DNA from: Paraburkholderia monticola
GTDB taxonomy: Bacteria > Pseudomonadota > Gammaproteobacteria > Burkholderiales > Burkholderiaceae
Direction of reading: 5' to 3'
Length of the DNA stretch: 64,000 bases
Assembly (NCBI RefSeq): GCF_001580545.1
Contig: NZ_LRBG01000011.1
Coordinates: 160,904-224,903, forward strand
Positions 20,998-29,771 of the stretch are shown here, piece by piece. Each line of letters opens with the position of its first letter. The stretch's first letter is position 1. A program made the translations under genes and the position numbers. The notes beneath the pieces were generated by a model. The model was not told where the DNA came from and did no database searches. It saw only the letters and a list, made by a program, of their open reading frames with translations.

Positions 20998-22677
20998 ATG
21001 GACGCTGCCGCCTATGACGCGTCGCCGGTGCTGATCGTCGGGGCCGGTCCCACCGGACTTGCCGCAGCGATGAGTCTCGCGCGCGCCCATATCCCCGTGC
21101 GTCTGATCGACAAAGCGCCGCAGCCGAATCCGTACTCGCGCGCGATCGGCATCCAGGCGCGCACGCTCGAACTGCTCGAGCAGCATCGGCTGGTCGAACC
21201 GTTTCTGGAGCTCGGCCATCGCGCGCGCGTTGCGAATCTGTTTTCGAACGGCATGCGGCTTGCGCAACTCGATTTCGATCCGCTGCACACGCGCTATCCG
21301 TATCTGCTGTTTCTCGACCAGTCGGTGACCGAGCGGCTCCTGACCGAGCATCTGGCGACGCTCGGCGTGAAGGTCGAGCGCGGTGTCGAGCTGATGGCGT
21401 TCATGCAAGGCTCCGCGAGTATTCAAACGACGCTGCGCCGCGCGGACGGCCGCACGGAAGCCATGCGCCCGTCCTATCTGATCGCGGCCGACGGCGCGCA
21501 CAGCTCGATTCGCCGTCGCCTCGGCCTGAACTTCGAGGGCAAGACCTTCGAGCAGACCTTCCTGCTCGCCGACCTGCACGCCGAAACCGACTGGCCCGAC
21601 GACGAGTTCCATATCTTCGCCTCGGGCGACGGTCTAGTCGCGCTATTTCCAATGGGTCACGGCCGTCATCGTCTGATCGCCGATCATGCGCCCGAGCCCC
21701 CGCTGGACCCGGCGCCGGAGCCGTCGCTCGAGCAATGCAAGGCGCTGATCGCGCGACGCGTGCGCGAGCGCGTCGACGTGTCCGATCTCGCGTGGTCGTC
21801 GTATTTCCGCGTCAATAGCCGGATGGTCGATCGGCTGCGCGTGGGCCGCATCTTCCTCGCCGGCGACGCGGCGCACGTGCACAGCCCCGCCGGCGCGCAG
21901 GGCATGAACACCGGCATCCAGGAAGCGCTCAATCTCGGCTGGAAACTCGCGCGCGTGATCGGCGGCGCGGCGCCGGATCGCCTGCTCGATACGTATCACG
22001 CCGAACGGCATCCGATCGAGCGCGACGTGCTGCGCCAGACCGGCTTCATCACGCAGATGGCCGAGGCCGGTCACGGTCCGCTGAAGCTGCTGCGCGAGCG
22101 CGTGATGCCGGTGCTGGCCGCGCTCGGTCCGCTGCGCGACGCCGCGCGCGCGACGATCAGCGAACTGGCGATCCAGTACCGGCGCAGTCCGCTCACACTC
22201 GAACGCGTGCTCGACGGCGGCCCGCGCGCGGGCGAGCGCGCGCCGGACGCGCTCGTGCATGTGATCGACGGTCCGCTGGGGCGCGCACCCGGCGTCGGCT
22301 GCATTTTCGATCTGCACGATCCGGCGTTCTTCTCGTTGTTCCTGCTGGTGCCGCCGCTGCCCGTCGACGACACGCCGCTCGATCCCGCCGCGAAGCATGC
22401 GCCGCCGCCGGACCCGGAGGTCGAGAAACTCGCCGCCGAGGTCGAGCGGCTGCTGCCGAACGCGGTGCGTGTCTGGCGCATCACCGATACGAGCGGCGAT
22501 GGCGGCCCGGCGCTGTCCGAATCGTATGGGCGCACGCGGCCGTCGTTTTATCTGGTGCGCCCGGACGGCTATATCAGCGCGCGCGGACGCACCGGCTCGG
22601 ACCTGCACGGTCTCGTGAGGCACTGCGAGGCGTGGTTTGCGGTGGGGGGAGAGATACCGGAGCAGGCGACCTTGTGA
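20998..22677 (+). CDS. Class A FAD-dependent aromatic monooxygenase (MhpA/PheA-like)
   Basis: 559 residues; the ATG has GGAG six bases upstream. The FAD motif is VLIVGAGPTGLAAAMSLA (about 12-29), the NADPH/FAD DG motif is AADGAHSSIRRRL, and the second FAD motif is GRIFLAGDAAHVHSPAGAQGMNTGIQEA, as in 3-(3-hydroxyphenyl)propionate, phenol and 2,4-dichlorophenol hydroxylases. The C-terminal part has a thioredoxin-like tail as in that group. It would hydroxylate an aromatic substrate using NAD(P)H and O2. No ring-cleavage genes are adjacent, so the substrate is not inferable. Confidence 0.88.
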   Translation: MDAAAYDASPVLIVGAGPTGLAAAMSLARAHIPVRLIDKAPQPNPYSRAIGIQARTLELLEQHRLVEPFLELGHRARVANLFSNGMRLAQLDFDPLHTRYPYLLFLDQSVTERLLTEHLATLGVKVERGVELMAFMQGSASIQTTLRRADGRTEAMRPSYLIAADGAHSSIRRRLGLNFEGKTFEQTFLLADLHAETDWPDDEFHIFASGDGLVALFPMGHGRHRLIADHAPEPPLDPAPEPSLEQCKALIARRVRERVDVSDLAWSSYFRVNSRMVDRLRVGRIFLAGDAAHVHSPAGAQGMNTGIQEALNLGWKLARVIGGAAPDRLLDTYHAERHPIERDVLRQTGFITQMAEAGHGPLKLLRERVMPVLAALGPLRDAARATISELAIQYRRSPLTLERVLDGGPRAGERAPDALVHVIDGPLGRAPGVGCIFDLHDPAFFSLFLLVPPLPVDDTPLDPAAKHAPPPDPEVEKLAAEVERLLPNAVRVWRITDTSGDGGPALSESYGRTRPSFYLVRPDGYISARGRTGSDLHGLVRHCEAWFAVGGEIPEQATL

Positions 22678-22726
22678 GCAGCGCCGCCGCGCCGGGTTGA
22701 TCGGGGGAAACGGCCCGAGCCTGAAG

Positions 22727-22981
22727 CTAAGCCGTCGACGCCTGCGCCGGCGTCAACTTCTCGCGATACCTGACGATCGCCTCGCGCGTGAAATCCGACA
22801 GCGCAATGCCATACGTGTCCGGCGCTTCGTCGAGCGTCGCGAGCAACGCGCGCCGCATGCGCGGCTCCCAGGAGCGGCGGATGTGTTCGGCGACGCCGGT
22901 CAGCGCTTCCTCGTGATCGGGCATCGACTCGAAGAAGTCGCCGATCCGGTTCGCCATGTCGATCAGATTCCGTTTATCCAT
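22727..22981 (-). CDS. fdsD: Formate dehydrogenase delta subunit
   Basis: 84 residues. It starts eight bases after the fdsA stop. The sequence MDKRNLIDMANRIGDFF and the basic stretch IRRSWEPRMRRALL match the small FdsD subunit of NAD-dependent molybdenum formate dehydrogenases. FdsD is thought to assist assembly or stability of the complex. It is the last gene of the operon. In Cupriavidus the sulfurase-like fdsC lies between fdsA and fdsD; here it is missing. Confidence 0.9.
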   Translation of the reverse strand: MDKRNLIDMANRIGDFFESMPDHEEALTGVAEHIRRSWEPRMRRALLATLDEAPDTYGIALSDFTREAIVRYREKLTPAQASTA

Positions 22982-22989
22982 CGCTCGCC

Positions 22990-25974
22990 TCACTTGCCCG
23001 CAGTGACGGCCGCGGCCGCATTGGCCAACTCGCCCTGCCTGAGCAGTTCGAGCTGTTCGCTGCTGAAGCGCGAATAGTCTTTCTGCCATTGCGAGGGCTG
23101 CTCGACCGGCATCACCTGCACCGCGGTCACTTTGTATTCGGGGCAGTTGGTCGCCCAGTCGGAGCTGTCGGTCGTGATCACGTTCGCGCCGGATTCGGGG
23201 AAGTGGAACGTCGTATAGACGACGCCCGGCTGCATGCGCTCGGTCACCTTCGCACGCAACACGGTCTGTCCCGCGCGCGATTCGATGCCGACCCAGTCGC
23301 CGGTTTTGATGCCGCGCTCCTCGGCGTCGTGCGGATGCAGTTCGAGCCGGTCCTCGTCATGCCAGCGCGAGTTTTCGGTGCGACGGGTCTGCGCGCCGAC
23401 GTTGTACTGCGACAGGATGCGGCCGGTCGTCAGCAGCAGCGGATACTTGCGCGTCACTTTCTCCGGCGAGGCGATGAACTTCGTGATCACGAACTTGCCC
23501 TTGCCGCGCACGAAGGTATCGACGTGCATCGTCGGCGTGCCATCGGGCGCGTCTTCGTTGCAGGGCCACTGGATGCTGCCCATTTCGTCGAGCTTCTGAT
23601 ACGACACGCCGTGGAAGGTCGGGGTGAGCCGCGCGATCTCGTCCATGATTTCGGACGGATGCGTGTAGTCCATCTCGTAGCCGAGCGCGCGCGACAGCAG
23701 CAAGGTCACTTCCCAGTCCGCGTAGCCGCCGAGCGGCGGCATCACCTTGCGCACGCGCGAGATGCGTCGCTCGGCATTGGTGAACGTGCCGTCCTTTTCG
23801 AGGAACGACGAACCGGGCAGCAGCACGTGCGCGTACTTGGCGGTCTCGTTCAGGAAGATGTCCTGCACGACGATGCATTCCATCGACGACAGCGCCGCCG
23901 CCACATGATGCGTGTTCGGATCCGACTGCACGATGTCCTCGCCCTGGCAGTAGAGGCCCTTGAAGCTGCCGTGCAGCGCGGCGTCGAACATGTTCGGAAT
24001 GCGCAGGCCCGGCTCCGGTTGCAGCGTGACATGCCATGCGTTTTCGAACTGGGTGCGCACGAGCGTGTCGCCGATGTGCCGATAGCCCGGCAACTCGTGC
24101 GGGAACGAGCCCATGTCGCACGAGCCTTGCACGTTGTTCTGGCCACGCAGCGGATTCACACCGACACCCTCGCGGCCGACGTTGCCGGTCGCCATCGCGA
24201 GGTTCGCGATGCCGATCACCATCGTCGAGCCTTGCGCGTGTTCGGTGACGCCGAGGCCGTAGTAGATTGCTGCGTTGCCTGCGCTCGCATAGAGGCGGGC
24301 GGCTTCGCGCACTTGTTGCGCGGGCACGCCGGTCGCTGCTTCGGTCGCTTCGGGCGAGTTTTCCGGCAGCACGACGAAATCGCGCCATTGCTCGAACGCG
24401 CGCGTTTCGCAGCGCTCGGCGACGAATGCTTCGTCGAGCAGGCCTTCCGTGACGATCACATGCGCGAGCGCGTTGACGATCGCGACGTTGGTGCCGGGCC
24501 GCAATTGCAGATGGTGCGAGGCCTTCACGTGCGGCGTATCGACGATATCGATCCGGCGCGGATCGACGACGATCAGCTTCGCACCCTCGCGCACGCGCCG
24601 CTTCAGACGCGAGCCGAACACCGGATGGCCGTCGGTCGGATTCGCGCCGATCACCATGATCACGTCGGCTTTGTCGACGGAGGCGAACGTCTGCGTGCCT
24701 GCCGATTCGCCGAGCGTCGTCTTCAGACCATAGCCGGTCGGCGAATGGCAGACGCGTGCGCAGGTGTCGACGTTGTTGTTGCCGAAGGCGGCGCGCACGA
24801 GCTTCTGCACGAGGTAGGTTTCCTCGTTCGTACAGCGCGACGACGTAATGCCGCCGATCGAGTCGCGCCCATGCTTCGCCTGAATGCGGCGGAATTCCGA
24901 CGCCGCATACGAGATCGCTTCGTCCCAGCTGACTTCGCGCCACGGGTCGGTGATCTTCGCGCGGATCATCGGCTTCTTGATGCGGTCCTTGTGCGTCGCG
25001 TAGCCCCACGCGAAGCGGCCCTTCACGCACGCATGGCCTTCGTTGGCCTGGCCGTTCTTGTGCGGCACCATCCGCACGACCTGATTGCCCTTCATCTCGG
25101 CCTTGAACGAGCAGCCGACGCCGCAATACGCGCAGGTCGTGACGACCGAGTGCTCGGGCTGGCCGAGCATCACGATGGATTTCTCCTGCAGGGTCGCGGT
25201 CGGGCACGCGGCGACGCACGCGCCGCACGACACGCACTCCGAGTCCATGAACGGCTGGTTCTCGCTGGCCGCGACGCGCGATTCGAAGCCGCGTCCGGTG
25301 ATCGTCAGCGCGAATGTGCCCTGGGTTTCCTCACAGGCGCGCACGCAGCGGTTGCAGACGATGCACTTCGAGGGGTCGTACGTGAAGTACGGATTCGATT
25401 CGTCCTTCCTGTCCTTCAGATGATTCGCGCCGTCGAAGCCATAGCGCACTTCGCGCAGGCCCGTCACGCCCGCCATGTCCTGCAGTTCGCAGTCGCCGTT
25501 GGCGGGGCAGGTCAGGCAATCGAGCGGATGGTCGGAGATGTACAGCTCCATCACATTGCGGCGCAGCGTCTGCAGACGGTCGGTCTGCGTGCGCACCTTC
25601 ATGCCGGCTTCGACCGGCGTCGTGCAGGACGCCGGATAGCCGCGCCGTCCTTCGATTTCGACGAGGCACAGACGGCATGAGCCGAACGGTTCGAGCGAAT
25701 CGGTCGCGCACAGCTTCGGAACGTTGACGCCGGCCTCGGCCGCCGCGCGCATCACCGACGTGCCGGCCGGGACCGTCACCGCCTGGCCGTCGATTTCGAG
25801 CGTCACGTCGACGTCCGAGTGACGGGCGGGGGTGCCGTAGTCGGTGTCGTCGAAGAATGGGTTGGCGGCGCGTGCCTGGGCTTGCGACTTGCACGCGCAG
25901 TTGCCTGAGCCGCATCCGCCCCCCAAGGGGACTTCCTTCGGGGCGCCGGCAGGAGAGTTGAAGTGATCGGACAT
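22990..25974 (-). CDS. fdsA: NAD-dependent formate dehydrogenase alpha subunit (molybdenum, Cys type)
   Basis: 994 residues. It oxidises formate to CO2 at a bis-MGD molybdenum site and passes electrons to FdsB. Domains in order: Cys/Gly-rich N-terminus (CGSGNCACKS); [2Fe-2S] ferredoxin domain with Cys89, 100, 103, 117; a His/Cys cluster HPLDCLTCPANGDC (149-162); two [4Fe-4S] motifs CIVCNRCVRAC and CVSCGACVAAC (204-257); CAYCGVGC cluster (281-288); then the molybdopterin oxidoreductase domain. The Mo ligand is Cys409 in ARVCHSPTGYG, so this is not a selenoprotein. The molydopterin-dinucleotide binding domain ends the protein. Acts in the soluble FdsABG complex. Fifteen bases separate it from fdsB. 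Confidence 0.96.
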   Translation of the reverse strand: MSDHFNSPAGAPKEVPLGGGCGSGNCACKSQAQARAANPFFDDTDYGTPARHSDVDVTLEIDGQAVTVPAGTSVMRAAAEAGVNVPKLCATDSLEPFGSCRLCLVEIEGRRGYPASCTTPVEAGMKVRTQTDRLQTLRRNVMELYISDHPLDCLTCPANGDCELQDMAGVTGLREVRYGFDGANHLKDRKDESNPYFTYDPSKCIVCNRCVRACEETQGTFALTITGRGFESRVAASENQPFMDSECVSCGACVAACPTATLQEKSIVMLGQPEHSVVTTCAYCGVGCSFKAEMKGNQVVRMVPHKNGQANEGHACVKGRFAWGYATHKDRIKKPMIRAKITDPWREVSWDEAISYAASEFRRIQAKHGRDSIGGITSSRCTNEETYLVQKLVRAAFGNNNVDTCARVCHSPTGYGLKTTLGESAGTQTFASVDKADVIMVIGANPTDGHPVFGSRLKRRVREGAKLIVVDPRRIDIVDTPHVKASHHLQLRPGTNVAIVNALAHVIVTEGLLDEAFVAERCETRAFEQWRDFVVLPENSPEATEAATGVPAQQVREAARLYASAGNAAIYYGLGVTEHAQGSTMVIGIANLAMATGNVGREGVGVNPLRGQNNVQGSCDMGSFPHELPGYRHIGDTLVRTQFENAWHVTLQPEPGLRIPNMFDAALHGSFKGLYCQGEDIVQSDPNTHHVAAALSSMECIVVQDIFLNETAKYAHVLLPGSSFLEKDGTFTNAERRISRVRKVMPPLGGYADWEVTLLLSRALGYEMDYTHPSEIMDEIARLTPTFHGVSYQKLDEMGSIQWPCNEDAPDGTPTMHVDTFVRGKGKFVITKFIASPEKVTRKYPLLLTTGRILSQYNVGAQTRRTENSRWHDEDRLELHPHDAEERGIKTGDWVGIESRAGQTVLRAKVTERMQPGVVYTTFHFPESGANVITTDSSDWATNCPEYKVTAVQVMPVEQPSQWQKDYSRFSSEQLELLRQGELANAAAAVTAGK

Positions 25975-25989
25975 GGTGAACTCCTGGAG

Positions 25990-27564
25990 TCAGGCCGCGG
26001 CCGCTTTGGTGGCGTGGTCGGCAGTGGAATCGGCGGCGAGACCGAAGTCTTCAGGGAAATGATCGAGCGCGGACAGCACCGGAAACGGCGTCATGCCGCC
26101 CATCGCGCACAGCGAGCCGGACACCATCGTGTCGCACAGATCGCGCAGCAGTTGCACCTGACGCGTCGACGTGTCGCCATCGCGAATCCGTGCGATCACC
26201 TCGACGCCGCGCGTCGAGCCGATCCGGCACGGCGTGCACTTGCCGCACGATTCGAGCGCGCAGAAGTGCATCGCGTATTGGGCGAGCTCGGCGAGATTCG
26301 AGGTGTTGTCATGCACGACGAGACCGCCGTGACCGATTACCGCGCCGACCGCCGCATACGCCTCGTAGTCCATCGGAATGTCCCACTGGCTTTGCGGCAG
26401 ATAGGTGCCGAGCGGACCGCCGACCTGCACCGCACGCGCCGGGCGGCCGCTCGCGGTGCCGCCGCCGAAGTCGTCGAGCAGTTCGCGCAAGGTCACGCCG
26501 AACGCGAGTTCGACGAGGCCGCCTCGCTTGATGTTGCCAGCCAGCTGGAACGGCAGCGTGCCGCGCGAGCGGCCCATGCCGAAGTCTTTATAGAACGCCG
26601 CGCCGCGCGCGAAGATGATCGGCACGGTGGCGAGCGTGATCACGTTGTTGATCACGCTCGGCTGGCCGTAGAGACCCGCGAGCGCGGGCACCGGCGGCTT
26701 CGCGCGGACGATGCCGCGCTTGCCTTCGAGCGATTCGAGCAGCGCGGTTTCCTCGCCGCACACATACGAGCCCGCGCCTTTCGCGACGAACAGCTCGAAA
26801 CGGTGCGCGCTCGACAGCACACTGTCGCCGAGCCAGCCGGCTGCACGCGCCCGGGCGATGGCCGCCTCAAGCGTCGCGATCGAGTGCGGATATTCGCTGC
26901 GCACATAGATATAGCCGACGGTCGCGCCGGTCACGACGCCCGCGATGATCATGCCCTCGATCAGCATGTACGGATCGCTTTCCATCACGAGACGATCGGA
27001 GAAGGTGCCCGAATCGCCTTCGTCGGCATTGCAGACGACGTATTTCTGTGCGGCCTTCGCGCCACGTACCGTGCGCCATTTGATGCCAGCCGGGAAGGCC
27101 GCCCCGCCGCGACCGCGCAGGCCCGATTCGATCAAGGCTTCGCAGGCGGCGTCGCCGTCGGTTTGCAGAGCGCGGCGTAGGCCTTCGAGGCCGCCGTGGG
27201 CGACGTAGTCGTCGATGGAAAGCGGGTCGGTGATGCCGATCCGCGCGAAGGTCAGGCGCTGCTGCTTCTTCAGATAAGGAATCTCGTCGACTACGCCGAC
27301 GCGCCGCGCATGCTCGCCGCCGTCGACCAAGCCCGCATCGAACAAGGCGGCGACGTCTTCCACGTCGACATTCGCATAGCCGATGCGGCCTTCCGGTGTG
27401 GCGACTTCGACGAGCGGTTCGAGCCACAGCAAGCCACGCGAACCGTTGCGGATCAGTTCGATCGCCATGCCGCGGCGCGCGGCTTCGCTCGTGATGGCTT
27501 CAGCCAGTGCGTCGGCGCCGAGCGCCAGCGCCGACGAATCACGCGGAACATAGATGCGTGTCAT
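25990..27564 (-). CDS. fdsB: Formate dehydrogenase beta subunit (FMN, NAD site; NuoF-like)
   Basis: 524 residues. The ATG overlaps the fdsG stop (ATGA). FdsB takes electrons from FdsA and reduces NAD. A thioredoxin-like ferredoxin domain occupies the N-terminus (1-120). The NuoF-like core has the FMN/NAD block SGLRGRGGAAFPAGIKW, NADEGDSGTFSDR and the glycine-rich YVCGEETALLESLEGKRG. The [4Fe-4S] motif ESCGKCTPCRIGSTRG sits near residue 440, with a further Cys in GSLCAMGG. All expected motifs of FdsB/NuoF are present. Confidence 0.95.
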   Translation of the reverse strand: MTRIYVPRDSSALALGADALAEAITSEAARRGMAIELIRNGSRGLLWLEPLVEVATPEGRIGYANVDVEDVAALFDAGLVDGGEHARRVGVVDEIPYLKKQQRLTFARIGITDPLSIDDYVAHGGLEGLRRALQTDGDAACEALIESGLRGRGGAAFPAGIKWRTVRGAKAAQKYVVCNADEGDSGTFSDRLVMESDPYMLIEGMIIAGVVTGATVGYIYVRSEYPHSIATLEAAIARARAAGWLGDSVLSSAHRFELFVAKGAGSYVCGEETALLESLEGKRGIVRAKPPVPALAGLYGQPSVINNVITLATVPIIFARGAAFYKDFGMGRSRGTLPFQLAGNIKRGGLVELAFGVTLRELLDDFGGGTASGRPARAVQVGGPLGTYLPQSQWDIPMDYEAYAAVGAVIGHGGLVVHDNTSNLAELAQYAMHFCALESCGKCTPCRIGSTRGVEVIARIRDGDTSTRQVQLLRDLCDTMVSGSLCAMGGMTPFPVLSALDHFPEDFGLAADSTADHATKAAAA

Positions 27565-28046
27565 GCCGGCACCTCCACGCATTTGCAAGCCGCGGCGAAT
27601 AGCGTGTCGAACTTCTGCGGCGTCATGCGCGCGTGCAGCGTGCCGTTGAGCATCAGCGCCGGCGACAGCGCGCATTGTCCCAGGCAGTACACCGATTCAA
27701 GCTCGACCTTTGCGCCGTCCTCATGTCCGGCGTCGAAGCGGCAACCGGTGTGCCCCTCGATATGCCGCGCGAGCGCCTCGGTGCCCATGCTGCGGCACGC
27801 TTCGGCGCGGCAAAGCTGCACGGTGACGGACGCCGCCGGTGTGGTGCGGAAATGATGGTAGTAGGTGATGACGCCGTGCACTTCCGCGCGCGACAGGTTC
27901 AGCGCGCGGCCGAGCGGCTCGACCGTGGCGGGTGGCACATAGCCCAGTTCGTCCTGGATCGCGTGCAGGATCGCGATGAGCGAGCGGCCCGGCTGCGCGT
28001 GACGCTGCACGAGCTGATCCGGCGCCGTGGCGTGAGAATCGTCCAA
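27561..28046 (-). CDS. fdsG: Formate dehydrogenase gamma subunit (NuoE-like)
   Basis: 161 residues from a TTG preceded by GGAGGAG seven bases upstream. A GTG at 28076 gives ten more residues but lies before the ribosome site, so TTG is preferred. FdsG carries one [2Fe-2S] cluster, like the NuoE subunit of complex I: Cys in QLCRAEACRSMG and in VYCLGQCALSPA. It works with FdsB as the diaphorase part. It is the first gene of fdsGBAD and divergent from fdsR. Confidence 0.93.
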   Translation of the reverse strand: MDDSHATAPDQLVQRHAQPGRSLIAILHAIQDELGYVPPATVEPLGRALNLSRAEVHGVITYYHHFRTTPAASVTVQLCRAEACRSMGTEALARHIEGHTGCRFDAGHEDGAKVELESVYCLGQCALSPALMLNGTLHARMTPQKFDTLFAAACKCVEVPA

Positions 28047-28088
28047 TGTGGGGCTCCTCCAAAGCGATATATGCACTTGTTATTCATA

Positions 28089-28102
28089 ATACGTGCACGT
28101 AT
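28089..28102. promoter_or_regulatory. 14-bp palindrome in the fdsG-fdsR intergenic region
   Basis: ATACGTGCACGTAT is a perfect palindrome in the 134-base AT-richer gap between the divergent fdsG and fdsR genes. The flanks carry two copies of TTATTC 30 bases apart. It is a candidate binding site for FdsR or another regulator. Confidence 0.45.
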
Positions 28103-28180
28103 GCTTCGCTTATTCGATATGGTATGCCCGAAAGATAGGCGGGCCAACCGGCGCGTGCAATAGGAAACAACCAAACATAT

Positions 28181-29260
28181 ATGGTCAGGATCGAGTGTCA
28201 GGTGGAGCTGATGGTGAAGGGCGCCGACGGCCGCGAGGCCAGCCTGTCGGACGTGGTGCCGCTGCTCGCGCTCGTCGACCAATCTGGCAGCATTGCGCAG
28301 GCCGCGACGCTTAAGGGTTTGTCCTACCGGCATGCGTGGGGTTTGCTGCGCAGCATCGAGGAGCGGCTCGGCGGTCCGTTGATCTCGAAAGAGCGCGGGC
28401 GCGGCTCGGTGCTGTCCGAACTCGGTCACGCGGTGCTGCGCGGGCAGCGGCTCTGCGGCGAGCGGCTCGACGGCAATCTGCAGGCGCTCGCGAGCGAAGT
28501 GGCGAGCGAACTGAACCGCTGGCTCGCACGGCCCACCGACGACTTGCGCATCCACGCGTCACACGGTTATGCGGTGGCCGCGCTCGTGACCGCGCTGGTC
28601 GCCACCGATCTGCCGGTCGAAATCAAGTATCGCGACAGCGCGGATGCGGTCAGCGCGCTCGCTCGCGGCGAGTGCGATCTGGCGGGCTTTCATTTGCCGC
28701 TCAACGAGTTTCGCGCGACCTGCGCCAATACCTACCGGCGCTGGCTCGATCCGCAGCGCCATGTGCTCGTGCATCTGACGCGGCGCAAGCAGGGGCTGTT
28801 CATCGGCAAGGGCAATCCGAAGCGGATCATCGGGCTCGGCGATCTCGCGCGCGACGACATCCGTTTCGTCAACCGCCAGCCGGGCTCCGGTACGCGCATG
28901 CTGCTCGATCTCGCGTTGCGACAGTTGGGCGTAGACCCGGATCGCGTGAACGGCTATGCGTCGACCGAACTGACGCACTCGGCGATCGCGGCGTTCGTCG
29001 CGAGCGGCATGGCCGACGTGGGCTTCGGCGTGGAGCCGGCCGCGCATCATTTCGGGCTCGACTTCATTCCGATCGTCGACGAAGACTATTTCTTCGCGTG
29101 CGATCGCGCGTATCTGTCGCGCGCGCCGCTCGCGACGGTCATCGAGCTGCTGCGCGGCAGTGCGTTTCACCATCGCGTCGAACAGCTCGCCGGCTACGAT
29201 CCGCGCTACTGCGGCAGGCTCGTCGACCTGGACGAGGGGCTCAGCGGCACGCTCGCGTAA
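28181..29260 (+). CDS. fdsR: Transcriptional regulator of formate dehydrogenase (LysR/ModE-type HTH with periplasmic-binding-like domain)
   Basis: 359 residues. The N-terminal winged helix (about 10-95) has the pattern LLALVDQSGSIAQAATLKGLSYRHAWGLL, close to LysR and ModE DNA-binding domains. The rest (about 120-350) is a type-2 periplasmic-binding-like fold with RFVNRQPGSGTRMLLD, the substrate-loop block shared with molybdate and tungstate-type sensors of this group. It is divergent from fdsG, as fdsR is in Cupriavidus, where it controls fds. The effector could be formate or molybdate; the sequence does not decide. The start at 28181 has AGGAAA thirteen bases upstream. Confidence 0.85.
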   Translation: MVRIECQVELMVKGADGREASLSDVVPLLALVDQSGSIAQAATLKGLSYRHAWGLLRSIEERLGGPLISKERGRGSVLSELGHAVLRGQRLCGERLDGNLQALASEVASELNRWLARPTDDLRIHASHGYAVAALVTALVATDLPVEIKYRDSADAVSALARGECDLAGFHLPLNEFRATCANTYRRWLDPQRHVLVHLTRRKQGLFIGKGNPKRIIGLGDLARDDIRFVNRQPGSGTRMLLDLALRQLGVDPDRVNGYASTELTHSAIAAFVASGMADVGFGVEPAAHHFGLDFIPIVDEDYFFACDRAYLSRAPLATVIELLRGSAFHHRVEQLAGYDPRYCGRLVDLDEGLSGTLA

Positions 29261-29390
29261 CGTCGGCGTAAGAGCCTGTAATCAGAAAAGCGCTGGCGCT
29301 CGGCGCACGCCGCTGCGCGGCGCGCCGGTTTCGGCTACTCTCTTGGCTTCGCTTCCGCCTTAACCGCGCGCCAAACCGCGCTGAACCGAC

Positions 29391-29657
29391 ATGAAAGCTC
29401 TTCTCCACGCATGTGCCGCCGCTGCCGCGGCTGGTGTGCTCTGCGCCACCGTCTCCGTCGCTTTCGCGCAAAATTCGCCTGGCGTGCCAGGCGGCATCCT
29501 GAACGACGAATTCCGCCTGAACGAGCATCCGCAGATGCCGTTCGCCGCATCCGCGCCGTCGGCCAAGTATCAGCACGGCCAACGTTCGGACGCGCGCAAG
29601 CGCGGGGACATGGGCGATCCGAACGGCTGTAATCTGCAGTGCCCGAAAGACGAATAA
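29391..29657 (+). CDS. Small secreted protein of unknown function
   Basis: 88 residues. The N-terminus is a clear Sec signal peptide with cleavage likely after AFA-QN (about residue 26). The mature part is about 60 residues, Pro/Gly/Ala-rich, with charged patches and a C-terminal GDPNGCNLQCPKDE holding two cysteines four residues apart that could form a disulfide. I do not recognise the family. It stands alone, with a hairpin downstream at 29697-29720. Confidence 0.65.
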   Translation: MKALLHACAAAAAAGVLCATVSVAFAQNSPGVPGGILNDEFRLNEHPQMPFAASAPSAKYQHGQRSDARKRGDMGDPNGCNLQCPKDE

Positions 29658-29696
29658 AGCTCCGCTCGAGCTTGCTCGAGCTTCGAGGTTTGACGC

Positions 29697-29720
29697 AACG
29701 CCGACCCTTGGGTCGGCGTT
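29697..29720 (+). terminator. Hairpin after the small secreted protein
   Basis: AACGCCGACCC and GGGTCGGCGTT form an 11-bp stem around a 2-base loop (the central bases would open). The trailing sequence GTGCTTTAC is only modestly T-rich. Confidence 0.6.
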
Positions 29721-29771
29721 GTGCTTTACGGCGCCGAGATATGGTCTATTTCGGCCGGTTGGTTCGATTCC

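Noticed and set aside
24771..24776. Selenocysteine in the formate dehydrogenase
   Set aside because: The Mo ligand position is a Cys codon (ARVCHS), with no in-frame TGA.
23089..25680. 863-residue open frame on the plus strand opposite fdsA
   Set aside because: It is rich in Arg, His and Ala from reading the complement of GC-rich codons, has no family motif, and fdsA on the other strand has complete motifs.
29661..29688. Repeated GCTCGAGCTT stretch as a regulatory repeat
   Set aside because: It is short, next to a stop codon, and probably only part of the downstream hairpin region; no independent support.
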